Source: an uncultured Alphaproteobacteria bacterium (GTDB taxonomy: Bacteria > Pseudomonadota > Alphaproteobacteria > UBA8366 > GCA-2717185). Taken from it: a DNA stretch of 64,000 nucleotides. A program made the position numbers and the translations under genes. Position 1 is the first letter of the stretch, and every line of letters starts with the position of its first letter. Shown one piece after another: positions 8,667-16,396 of the stretch. Under the pieces are notes generated by a model. That model did no database searches. It was not told the origin of the DNA and saw only the letters and a list, made by a program, of their open reading frames with translations. The stretch is taken from contig CALSRA010000025.1 of NCBI GenBank assembly GCA_943788635.1, forward strand, positions 1-64,000. Direction: 5' to 3'.

Positions 8667-9427
8667 AGGAACACCGACCCGCCATCGACCATGAGGGTCT
8701 GGCCGGTGACGAACTTGCTGGCATCGCTGGCAAGATAGATGACGGTGCCCGCCAGATCGCCCACTTCCAGGTTGCGTTTCAGGCTCTGGTTATCGGCGAT
8801 GACTTCCTTGGCCCGGTCCAGTTTGTCGCCGAAAAATTCATCCGTGCCCTCGGTCATGACCGCACTGGGCGCGATTGAATTGACCCGGATCCAGTCGCGG
8901 CCAAGCTCTCGGGCGAGGCTGCGGGTAATGCCGATGACCGCCGCCTTGGACATCGCGTAGTGCAGGGAAAAGGGCAGGCCGTACATCGCCGCCAGCGAGC
9001 TTATATTGATGATGCTGCCCTGTTTGGCGCTGCGCATCGCGCCTATCACGGCCTTGCTGCAATTCCATACTCCCGTGACATTGACGTTCAGCACCTGGTT
9101 CCATTCATCGGGGTCGATGGCATCGAATCGTCCGCCCTTCAGCCCGCCATACAGTGCGGCATTGTTGACCAGTACGTCGATCCCGCCGAAAGACGAAAAT
9201 GCGGCGTCGGCCATGGCGCGGCAACTGTCCATATCGGTGACGTCCAGGGTGACCCCGACCGCGCGCCCCCCTGCCGCCGTGACGGCATCCACCGTTTCCG
9301 CGCAGTCGCGGATGTCCCCGGCGACGACCGCAGCACCTTCCTGCGCCATACGGAGGGCATATTCCTTGCCGAGCCCGCGCGCGGCGCCCGTCACGATTAC
9401 GGTTTTTCCTTCAAGCTGTCCGGTCAT
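8663..9427 (-). CDS. Short-chain dehydrogenase/reductase (FabG-like SDR)
   Basis: This is a 254-residue classical SDR. The cofactor motif TGAARGLG is at residues 13-20 and NNAA at about 88-91. The catalytic Ser lies in the ISS of NISSLAAMYG (142-144), and Tyr157 and Lys161 are in YAMSK. The C-terminus DASKFVTGQTLMVDGGS is typical. It would oxidise or reduce a hydroxy or keto group with NAD(P)H. I chose the ATG at 9425-9427 because earlier in-frame residues are Pro/Arg-rich and unlike the family. It is the first gene of a two-gene operon with the CoA-transferase. Confidence 0.9.
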   Translation of the reverse strand: MTGQLEGKTVIVTGAARGLGKEYALRMAQEGAAVVAGDIRDCAETVDAVTAAGGRAVGVTLDVTDMDSCRAMADAAFSSFGGIDVLVNNAALYGGLKGGRFDAIDPDEWNQVLNVNVTGVWNCSKAVIGAMRSAKQGSIINISSLAAMYGLPFSLHYAMSKAAVIGITRSLARELGRDWIRVNSIAPSAVMTEGTDEFFGDKLDRAKEVIADNQSLKRNLEVGDLAGTVIYLASDASKFVTGQTLMVDGGSVFL

Positions 9428-9586
9428 GCGCGTCTGCCCGCGGGCCTCCCTGTCGTGAATTTTGTATTGGATGAAATGTCGCTGATCGCACGGGCAGCGG
9501 CAAGGGCAGGGCACGGGATGCTTGCGCGGCGTATCGGGCGGTGGTTCAGTCTGACCAGACCGATGGCCACCAGAGGGAGACACGAC

Positions 9587-10255
9587 ATGGAACTGTTCGA
9601 GGCCATGCGCACGACATTCGCTGCGCGCGAATATACCGATGAGCCATTACCGGATTCCGTCCTGTACGAAATTCTGGACAATGCCCGGTTTGCGCCCAGT
9701 GGCGGCAACCGGCAGGGCGTAAAAGTCGTTGTCATCCGGGACGAGGAAACCCGCAACCAGATTGCCGACCTGTCCTTGCCGATGGTGAAGCGGTACCTGG
9801 CCCAGACCAGGATCGGGGAGGCCCCCTTCAACAGTGCCGTGCCGACCAAGCTGACCTCGGCGCAGATCGCGGAAACAACGGCGTCCCCGGGGATGACACA
9901 GGCATTGCGCACGGCTTCGGCGCTGCTGGTCTTCACGGTCGATCTGAAGGTCGTGGCCTCAATGGATCAGTATCTCGACCGGGTCGGTATCGTCAGTGGC
10001 GCGTCGGTCTACCCGTTTGTCTGGAATGTATTGCTGGCGGCGCGGCAGGCCGGGTTCGGCGGCACGATCACGACGCTGGCCATAGCAGCCGAGCCGGAGA
10101 TTAAGGAAATCCTGAATATTCCGGACGATTTTGCGATCTGTGCCGTGGTCCCGCTGGGCAAGCCGGTCAAGCAGCTCACCAGGCTTCGCCGCCGGCCGGT
10201 TGACGAGATCGCCGTGCGGGAAAATTTCGATGGCCCCGCCTTCCGGAAGGGCTGA
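9587..10255 (+). CDS. Nitroreductase-family FMN oxidoreductase
   Basis: The 222-residue protein begins MELFEAMRTTFAAREYTDEPLPD. The FMN phosphate/ring motif RFAPSGGNRQG is at about residues 35-45, and the C-terminal AIAAEPEIKEILNIPDD and VPLGKP segments are typical. The start is set by AGAGGGA about eight bases upstream; a long open extension upstream of it is the antisense of the SDR gene and is rejected. The family reduces nitro groups, quinones, enones or, as in the C-terminal domain of actinobacterial FbiB, dehydro-F420. Because the F420 operon 6 kb downstream has a CofE without that domain, a role in F420 maturation is possible but unproven. Confidence 0.88.
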   Translation: MELFEAMRTTFAAREYTDEPLPDSVLYEILDNARFAPSGGNRQGVKVVVIRDEETRNQIADLSLPMVKRYLAQTRIGEAPFNSAVPTKLTSAQIAETTASPGMTQALRTASALLVFTVDLKVVASMDQYLDRVGIVSGASVYPFVWNVLLAARQAGFGGTITTLAIAAEPEIKEILNIPDDFAICAVVPLGKPVKQLTRLRRRPVDEIAVRENFDGPAFRKG

Positions 10256-10258
10256 CCC

Positions 10259-11152
10259 CTAATACGGTTTCGTGCCGATAATGACCGTCCGGTGCAGCAA
10301 ACGGCGCTCGCTGGCGATTTCATAATTCCGGGCGGCACGGTGCAGCAGGCAACGATTGTCCCACATGACATAATCGCCATCGCGCCACTGATGCGTATAG
10401 ATGAATTGCGGTTGTTCGATATGGGCCATCAGTTCGGCGATCAATGCCTTGCTCTCGTCTTCCGGCAGGCCGATCACGTGAGAGACGTGATTGCCCAGAT
10501 AGATCGTCTTTTCGCCGGTATCGGGATGGGTGCGGGTAATGGGATGCGCGACGGGCGGGCGCTCGCGTTTCTGTTCTTCCGTCGCGGGCGGCGCGCCGCT
10601 GTTGCGGCGACTGGCTTCCCAGCTGTGCTCCGCCTTCAGTCCGGCGATCCGGGCCTTCATCTGCGGCGACAGCGCCTCATAGGCCAGCCTTGTATTCGTG
10701 AACTGCGTATCGCCGCCCTTAGTCGGCAATTCGACCGCATGCAGCATCGTCATCAGCGACGGAATATCGTGATACGACTTGTCGGTGTGCCAGAAGTAAT
10801 TGCCCAGCGCGACCGCACCCGGCGTCGGTTTGCCGTTTTCGTCCAGATTGGTGACGGTATGCACGATGGGATAGGGCGAACCATCCGGCAGCCGGCCGAC
10901 ATGATGCTCCAGTTCCCCGAAATGCCGGCTGAACGCGGCCTGTTGGTCCTTGGTCAGCGACTGGTCGCGAAAGACCAGGATATGGAATTCCAGAAACGCC
11001 CGCAGGATCGCGTCGCGCATCGCATCGTCAATGGGGCCGGACAGGTCCAGCCCGAAAACCTCCGCGCCGCCGGTTTCGGTCAGCGGCCGGATATCGAACG
11101 GGTAGGGGATACCGGAACCGCGCGTATCCTGATGCGCCTGAACGTCAACCAT
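10259..11152 (-). CDS. TauD/TfdA-family Fe(II)/2-oxoglutarate-dependent dioxygenase
   Basis: The 297-residue protein carries the iron facial triad: His122 and Asp124 in WHTDKSYHD and the distal His271 in CLLHRAARNY. RRLLHR near the C-terminus holds the 2-oxoglutarate-binding Arg. The family hydroxylates sulfonates, herbicides or other small acids using O2 and 2-oxoglutarate. I chose the ATG at 11150-11152 (MVDVQAHQD); the longer upstream frame does not look like the family. It is convergent with the nitroreductase, with only three bases between the stops. Confidence 0.9.
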   Translation of the reverse strand: MVDVQAHQDTRGSGIPYPFDIRPLTETGGAEVFGLDLSGPIDDAMRDAILRAFLEFHILVFRDQSLTKDQQAAFSRHFGELEHHVGRLPDGSPYPIVHTVTNLDENGKPTPGAVALGNYFWHTDKSYHDIPSLMTMLHAVELPTKGGDTQFTNTRLAYEALSPQMKARIAGLKAEHSWEASRRNSGAPPATEEQKRERPPVAHPITRTHPDTGEKTIYLGNHVSHVIGLPEDESKALIAELMAHIEQPQFIYTHQWRDGDYVMWDNRCLLHRAARNYEIASERRLLHRTVIIGTKPY

Positions 11153-11235
11153 CACCTCATCCTCCCTGATATGGTTTGGAAACTGTAGCGCATTCAAGCG
11201 GCGAGGCAAATCGAGCGCTGTTGAAACCGTTACCG

Positions 11236-11928
11236 CTATTCCTCGGGGCGACCGAAAATGCCTAAGCCCTGATAATAGGGGTTTTTCACTGGAAATCGCC
11301 AATCCGCGTGCGGGCGGTAACAGCCGCCAAGCATCCTGGCCGGTGCCTCGCTGCACCATCGCAGGGCATCGTGTCCCGCACGCGTGCTCCGCATGCGCCT
11401 GTTCTCATTGTAGACATGGCCCGTATGGGGCAATTCGATCCTGAAATTATTGACTGTAATTTTGGTCAGAATCTGCATGACGATACGGCCAAACTCATTG
11501 CTTTCCGGATCATCACGCCTGTACGTGGCAATAATTTTGCCTTCTGTCAGGGTCGGCGGGTCCCATGCCCAATTGGCTGGGCCGCCTCCATCCCAGTCCC
11601 ATTTGCAGCGCCAAATGCGAAAACTGGGCCGCATGCGCGGCGCGTCAGGGCGATTGTAGGTCCGTTCGGCTTCACCTTCAGGCGTCCATCCCAGCAAAGG
11701 CAAATACCCGTAAACCATTGTCGCACTGCCTTGATCCAGGGAATCGAGCAGTCGAACACCGGGGCGCGGCTGCGGTTCGTCGTCCAGAAACAGGATATCC
11801 GGAAACCGTTCCCGCAGCGCCCGTGAAAAAGCCGCTTCGTCGACTTTTGTCAGATATACGAAACGCCAACGGTGTGTGAATCTGATCTCGCACATAAGTG
11901 GAATTATATCGGAACATATTGGGAACAT
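11236..11928 (-). CDS. Uncharacterised protein downstream of the toxin-like gene; possible immunity protein
   Basis: The 230-residue soluble protein is rich in Trp, Arg and Pro (RIWRCKWDWDGGGPANWAWD). I do not recognise the family. A start at 11895 (MCEIRFTHRW) is as likely as the one given; neither has a clear ribosome site. It lies 73 bases downstream of the interrupted peptidoglycan-binding/toxin-like gene on the same strand, where immunity genes of polymorphic toxins usually sit. That position is the only reason for the immunity suggestion. Its GC content is lower than that of neighbouring metabolic genes, consistent with an accessory origin. Confidence 0.6.
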   Translation of the reverse strand: MFPICSDIIPLMCEIRFTHRWRFVYLTKVDEAAFSRALRERFPDILFLDDEPQPRPGVRLLDSLDQGSATMVYGYLPLLGWTPEGEAERTYNRPDAPRMRPSFRIWRCKWDWDGGGPANWAWDPPTLTEGKIIATYRRDDPESNEFGRIVMQILTKITVNNFRIELPHTGHVYNENRRMRSTRAGHDALRWCSEAPARMLGGCYRPHADWRFPVKNPYYQGLGIFGRPEE

Positions 11929-12001
11929 AAAGAGGTTTGTTCCGCATCAGCGGCTTACTGGTTCCCTGACATCTAATTCGTATAGGAACACAAACAGGCG
12001 G

Positions 12002-12657
12002 CTACTTTTTCAATGGTTTACGCTTTTTCCTGCGCAATTTTTCAACCTGCCAGTTTTTCAATACCATTATGACACTGGCGCGGTCCCTTTTATGGATCGC
12101 CAACGCGGCATCGTACTCCCGTTGAGTAGGATAACCATTCTTGTCGACATCCACTGTCTGAATATGAGTGATCCGACCGGTCCGAATATTTTCGAATGTC
12201 AAGTCGGAAAACCGGCCGCCGGGCCTGCCATCGCCATCTTTTCCAGCTTTGTCTTTCATTGCCTTTCCGGGACCGGGGATCCATTCTTCTGGCATCTCGT
12301 ATCCGAATTCCCTGTTTCTGCCTCCCGCGCGATGTATTTCGTCGGGATTGCTGTCGAGAAAGTTGTCACGAATGGTATCCAGTTGTTTCTTCGTTGGTGG
12401 GATACCTTTGCTCTCGTAATATGGGCGGCTGGCCGGATTCGCTGATGGTCCCGGAAAGATATAGATTTGCGGTTGATCCGTTTCGGGTATGGGGTGATCG
12501 AAACCGGGAAATGTGACCGGCATTTCCGCATGCGGTGGGGTTTTGGTCTGGTTTATCGGATCATCGGGATCGGGATGAGGCGGCGGGTCCGTGATCATGT
12601 TGGGTTGTGGTGGCAGGATCGTGGTCCTTTCGCTGGCCTGACCCTCATTGTTGTCGT
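12002..12657 (-). pseudogene. PG-binding/toxin-like protein, C-terminal part (gene split by IS5)
   Basis: In frame with the 5' piece at 13593-14325 once the IS5 copy is removed (RKSL-NDNNEGQASERTT), this part encodes about 218 residues. It starts with a Pro-rich linker (ITDPPPHPDPDDPINQTKTP). It ends in a compact basic domain: HRAGGRNREFGYE, GRPGGRFSDLTFENIRTG, RITHIQTVDVDKNGYPTQRE and the basic tail KLRRKKRKPLKK. The GGR-SDLTF ... HIQTVD pattern recalls restriction-endonuclease-fold toxin tips of polymorphic toxins, but I cannot assign a named family. An internal ATG at 12596-12598 could start a truncated product. The stop is at 12002-12004. Confidence 0.7.
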
Positions 12658-12660
12658 TGA

Positions 12661-13592
12661 GTGTCCGGCCCGAAATGAGTTGAGTGATTTCAGTAAGTTG
12701 TGATTCTCTCGTTTGTGTTGAAGCAAATGAGGAGACACAACATGTGGACTAAGATCACCCGCCCGCAGTTTGATCGTTCGAGCCTTCGTTACGCAAGCGA
12801 CTTGACGGATAAGGAGTGGCGTTTGATTTCGCCATTATTGTCCCCGCCGCGTCGATTAGGCCGCCCGCGAACCACGGATTTTCGAGAAGTGGTGAATGGG
12901 ATTTTTTATGTGGCGCGCACCGGTTGCCAATGGCGCATGGTGCCCCGGGAATTTCCGCCACGCAGTACGATCCAGCGATATTTTTACGCTTGGCGCTCGG
13001 ATGGAACCTTGCACGTCATCAATCGCCAACTGGTGATGTCGATGCGGGAAACCTCTGGGCGCACGACCAGCCCGACCGCCGGGGTGATCGACAGCCAGAC
13101 GGTGAAAACCACGGAAAGCGGCGGTGTTCGGGGCTATGACGCGGGAAAGAAGGTCAAAGGGCGCAAGCGTCATATCGTGACCGACACAGGCGGCTTTCTG
13201 GTCGCCGTCATGGTTCACGCCGCCGATATCCAGGATCGCGACGGCGCGCCCGCGCTGTTGGCGTCGATACGCCACGCCTTTCCCCGGTTGCGCCATGTTT
13301 TCGCCGATGGTGGTTACGCGGGACCGAAGTTGCGCGACGCGCTGGCCAAACTTGGGAAGTGGACCGTGCAGATCGTCAAGCGCTCCGACGCCGCCAAGGG
13401 GTTCGTATTGTTGCCCCGCCGCTGGGTGGTTGAGCGCACCTTCGCTTGGCTCGGTCGTAACCGCCGTCTCGCCAAAGATTTCGAGGAAACCATCGAAAGC
13501 GCGGAGGCATGGCTCCTGATCGCCAGCATTCAACTGCTCGCCCGACGATTGGAAAGAGCATGAAAACATGGATATCATTTCGAGTCAGACTC
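12661..13592 (+). mobile_element. IS5-family (IS427-type) insertion sequence, copy 1
   Basis: The element is 932 bp. The left end GTGTCCGGCCCGAAATGA and the inverted right end GAGTCTGACTCGAAATGA match at 14 of 18 positions. It is flanked by a 3-bp target duplication TGA (12658-12660 and 13593-13595), fitting the TNA targets of this group. Two almost identical copies lie at 25092 and 58791. It splits the PG-binding/toxin-like gene. Confidence 0.95.
12742..13563 (+). CDS. IS5-family transposase, copy 1
   Basis: The 273-residue transposase starts MWTKITRPQFDRSSLRYAS, preceded by GAGGAG. The DDE residues lie in GVIDSQTVKT, HVFADGGYAG and WVVERTFAWLGRNRRLAKDFE; the latter carries the family's E-R-x-F-x-W-x-x-R-x-R-R block. 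DUF4096-like WRLISPLLSPPRRLGRPR is at the N-terminus. It differs from copies 2 and 3 at a few residues (Lys4 instead of Glu). The frame is intact. Confidence 0.95.
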   Translation: MWTKITRPQFDRSSLRYASDLTDKEWRLISPLLSPPRRLGRPRTTDFREVVNGIFYVARTGCQWRMVPREFPPRSTIQRYFYAWRSDGTLHVINRQLVMSMRETSGRTTSPTAGVIDSQTVKTTESGGVRGYDAGKKVKGRKRHIVTDTGGFLVAVMVHAADIQDRDGAPALLASIRHAFPRLRHVFADGGYAGPKLRDALAKLGKWTVQIVKRSDAAKGFVLLPRRWVVERTFAWLGRNRRLAKDFEETIESAEAWLLIASIQLLARRLERA

Positions 13593-14325
13593 TGAGGGAT
13601 TTGCGCAGCATGTCGCCGGCCATAAAGGCGGCTGCGCCGCCAAGCAGTAGTTCTGTTAGGGCGTAGCCGCCAAAAATTGCAGGTGCGACGGCGACCTGGG
13701 TTTCCTCTGCAGTGCCGTTGCGTCCTGGATTTTGTTTTTCAAGCGAGTTTCGAACCGCGGTGTCGAGCCGCCGGGCGGTTTCCGGATCGCGCGATTGCGC
13801 CTGCATCAGCAGGTCGGCGGCTTCGTGTCGTTCCTTTTCGCCGCCGCTGAGGATTGTCTTTGCGAGCATATCCGGGAAATCGCCAAAATCGCCGTGCCGC
13901 TGCAATGCCGCGACAAGGCGACTGTTGGATGCGGAAGCATTTGCGGATATGCGCGGAAATTCGGATATTTCCGACCATCCGCCGTAAGGGCGGGCAGGGG
14001 CATCTGTGCCGTGATCGTCAGTGCCCGATTGTCGGGACGCGCTTGGGACCTCAGAAAGGACTTCGTTGAGGCGACGCAATGTTGGGCCATCGGGATCAAT
14101 ACGCCCGTCCTTTATCAATCCATTCTGGTTCTGAAAGTCCCGGATTGCGTTATCAAGGGGACGGGTCATGAAGTCAGCCGACTGGCGTCCCTCGTTTTCT
14201 GAAAGGACACCAAGCGATGTGAGGCTGTGGCGGATCGTTCGGATATCGTCGGGGTCTGCTGAAAGGGCGTTTCCGACGGATTGTTTGAGTCGTAGGGGTT
14301 TGAGCATTTGGATGGTTCCCGTCAT
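13593..14325 (-). pseudogene. PG-binding/toxin-like protein, N-terminal part (gene split by IS5)
   Basis: The N-terminal 80 residues resemble a peptidoglycan-binding domain: IRTIRHSLTSLGVLSENEG, then LDNAIRDFQNQNGLIKDGRI and DPDGPTLRRLNEVL. A middle region rich in Ala/Asp/Arg follows, then a hydrophobic stretch (AIFGGYALTELLLGGAAAFM, about residues 218-237). It is cut at RKSL by IS5; the intact gene would encode 462 residues (463 codons). A start at 14307 (MLKPLRL) has a slightly better ribosome site (GGGA) than the ATG at 14323-14325. Wall-binding head, membrane segment and basic tip suggest an envelope-associated effector; this is inference. Confidence 0.75.
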
Positions 14326-14337
14326 GCTAGGAAAACG

Positions 14338-14369
14338 AAAAAAGGCCGCCCCCGGATGGGGACGGCCTT
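14338..14369 (-). terminator. Hairpin plus U-run in the leader of the toxin-like gene (attenuator candidate)
   Basis: On the minus strand AAGGCCG-T-CCCC pairs with GGGG-CGGCCTT around a five-base loop (11 pairs, one bulge) and is followed by six T. This is a textbook intrinsic terminator placed between the promoter at 14404-14431 and the start codon 12 bases downstream. It could act as an attenuator or simply limit expression. Confidence 0.7.
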
Positions 14370-14403
14370 GAATGAGGCGCAGATTGCGCCGTATGATTGC
14401 ATT

Positions 14404-14431
14404 ATTATACTATAATAGGAATTTAATGCAA
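14404..14431 (-). promoter_or_regulatory. Sigma70-type promoter with flanking inverted repeat, reading toward the toxin-like gene
   Basis: On the minus strand TTGCAT (14431-14426) and a perfect TATAAT (14409-14404) are separated by 16 bases. The arms ATAGGAAT (14415-14422) and ATTCCTAT (14438-14445) are perfectly inverted and enclose the -35 box, so a repressor operator is plausible. The region is markedly AT-rich. Confidence 0.6.
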
Positions 14432-14510
14432 GTAAATATTCCTATATCGATCATCGGCGTGTTGTGAGGTACCGGTTTTCGCGATTTTTCGAAGGAGCAC
14501 ATTAAAAGTC

Positions 14511-15665
14511 ATGGATTTCAGCCTGAGCGAAGAACAGTCAATGATCCAGGAAACCACAAGGCGCATGGTTGAGCGGGATATCAATCCGATACTGGCGGCG
14601 CACCCGTCGGACCGGTCGCTGCCGCGTGAACCACTGGGGGAGATCTACCGGCTGCTGGCGGCGCAGGGGATTACCGCGCCGCGTCTTTCCGAAGCCGATG
14701 GCGGCACGGGCATGAAAATGCTGGATTACGGGCTGATCTACGAACAGCTTCCCGCCTGGCTGGCGGTATCGATCATGGCGCATGAGGTGACGATCTCGCG
14801 TATCCATGCGGAAGCGACACCGGAACAGCGTCAGCGTATCCTGCCGAAGATGTTCGCCGGCGAATGGATTGGCGGTACCGCGACATCGGAACCCGGCGCC
14901 GGGTCCGACCCGCGCGGATTGACGACCCGGATGCGTGTCGAAGGCGATACCGCCATCGTCAACGGTGCCAAGGTCTGGATTTCCAATGGCTCTGTTGCGG
15001 ATTGTCTGGCCGTTACCTGTATCGACGGCACCGACGAGAAAGGGCGCAACACGCTGAAACGTATCGTTATCCAGCGATCCGAATCGCCATTTACGGTGCG
15101 GGAAATTCCGGTTACCGGCCTTCGTCAGGGGCATCTGAGCGAGGCGGTGTTCGAGGATTGCCGCGTGCCGGCGGCGAATATCCTGTCATCGGGCGGGGAT
15201 GCGGCGCGGATGTTGACCATCACCTGGAACGGCAACAGGCCGTTGGTCGGGCTGGCGGCGGCGCGGTTGGCGGAGCGGGCGTTTGAAAAGGCCGTCGATT
15301 ACGCCGGCATCCGCGAACAGTTCGGCAAGCCCATTGCCGGGCACCAGTTGATCCAGCAGAAGCTGGCCGATATCGAAACCGCCATCGAAACCAGCCGGTT
15401 GCTGTGCTATCGCGCGCTGGACATGATCGACCGTGGCGAGCGGGTGAATGCCGCCGCCGCCATGGCCAAGCGTCATGCTACGACGGCGTGCCTTGAGGCG
15501 ATTTCAAAGGCTATCGGCGTGCATGGTGGGATTGGAATCACGGATGAGGCGGGCTTGGAGCAGCTTTGGCGCGATTGCCGGATGCTGGCGGTGCCCGATG
15601 CAACCGACGAAATCTTGACATTGATACAGGGACGCGAGATTACCGGTATCGCCGCCTTTCGCTAG
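14511..15665 (+). CDS. Acyl-CoA dehydrogenase family protein with altered catalytic position
   Basis: The 384-residue protein has the family layout: an N-terminal helical domain, a beta domain with TATSEPGAGSDPRGL and VNGAKVWISNGSVADC, and a C-terminal helical domain with REQFGKPIAGHQLIQQKLAD and AIGVHGGIGITDEAGLEQLWRD (shown as shorter blocks REQFGKPIAGHQL and HGGIGITDEAGLEQLWRD). Where most members have the catalytic Glu in Y-E-G-T, this protein has P-D-A-T (Asp363). It may therefore act slowly, use another base, or catalyse a different flavin reaction. It lies 53 bases upstream of npdG on the same strand. AAGGAG precedes the ATG. Confidence 0.88.
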   Translation: MDFSLSEEQSMIQETTRRMVERDINPILAAHPSDRSLPREPLGEIYRLLAAQGITAPRLSEADGGTGMKMLDYGLIYEQLPAWLAVSIMAHEVTISRIHAEATPEQRQRILPKMFAGEWIGGTATSEPGAGSDPRGLTTRMRVEGDTAIVNGAKVWISNGSVADCLAVTCIDGTDEKGRNTLKRIVIQRSESPFTVREIPVTGLRQGHLSEAVFEDCRVPAANILSSGGDAARMLTITWNGNRPLVGLAAARLAERAFEKAVDYAGIREQFGKPIAGHQLIQQKLADIETAIETSRLLCYRALDMIDRGERVNAAAAMAKRHATTACLEAISKAIGVHGGIGITDEAGLEQLWRDCRMLAVPDATDEILTLIQGREITGIAAFR

Positions 15666-15718
15666 GTATTAGCATCCCCGTCAACCGGTAAAACCAACGC
15701 AATTCAGGAGACACGTCG

Positions 15719-16396
15719 ATGGCTGACAGCAAGCCTTTCATTTCCATTCTGGGCGGTACCGGCGCATTGGGCGCGGGCCTGGCGCTGCGCTGGGCAATCG
15801 CCGGGTATCCGGTCATCATCGGGTCCCGTGCCGCCGACCGCGCGGCGGATTCAGCAAAGGCGCTGGTGGAACGGGTGCCAGGGTCAACGGTATCAGGATA
15901 TGACAATGCCGAAGCCGCTACTCGGGGTGATATCGTCGTCATGACGGTGCCTTGGGACAATCACGGCCCGACCATTGAAGCGGTAAAGGACGCCGTGCAG
16001 GGGAAGATATTCGTCGATGTCACGGTGCCGCTGGTGCCGCCGCGCGTGTCGCGGGTGCATCTGCCGCCCGAGGGTTCCGCCGGCAAGACCTCGCAGGTTC
16101 TACTGGGTGAAAACGTGCAGGTGACGTCGGCCTTCCACAACATCGCGGCGGCGCATCTGCAGGACCTGGAGCATGAAATCGACAGCGATGTGCTGGTCTT
16201 CGGCGACAAGAAGGCGGCACGCGAGGAAGTGCTTAAACTGGTCGACGCGGCGGGGATGAAGGGCTGGCATGGCGGGCCCATCGACAATTCCGTCGTCGGT
16301 GAGGCGCTGACATCGATGCTCATCCACATCAACCGCAACTACAAGATCGGCGGGGCCGGTATCCGCATTACCGGGACGCCGGGCGAGACCGAGTGA
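15719..16396 (+). CDS. npdG: NADPH-dependent F420 reductase (F420H2:NADP+ oxidoreductase)
   Basis: The 225-residue protein has the Rossmann motif ISILGGTGALGAGLALRWA, with GGTGALG at residues 12-18. Ser36 and Arg37 (IIGSRAADRA) are positioned to bind the NADPH 2'-phosphate. SAFHNIAAAHLQDL and the C-terminus GGAGIRITG are typical of Fno/NpdG. It moves hydride between NADPH and coenzyme F420 in the cytoplasm and so supplies F420H2 to partner oxidoreductases. Its stop overlaps the GTG start of cofE (GTGA). Its place at the head of the F420 biosynthesis genes makes the assignment secure. Confidence 0.93.
   Translation: MADSKPFISILGGTGALGAGLALRWAIAGYPVIIGSRAADRAADSAKALVERVPGSTVSGYDNAEAATRGDIVVMTVPWDNHGPTIEAVKDAVQGKIFVDVTVPLVPPRVSRVHLPPEGSAGKTSQVLLGENVQVTSAFHNIAAAHLQDLEHEIDSDVLVFGDKKAAREEVLKLVDAAGMKGWHGGPIDNSVVGEALTSMLIHINRNYKIGGAGIRITGTPGETE

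Noticed and set aside
7641..8738. 365-codon plus-strand open frame
   Set aside because: It is antisense to the CoA-transferase at 7479-8666.
8960..9586. Long N-terminal extension of the nitroreductase frame
   Set aside because: It is antisense to the SDR gene, lacks family similarity, and a good ribosome site precedes the ATG at 9587.
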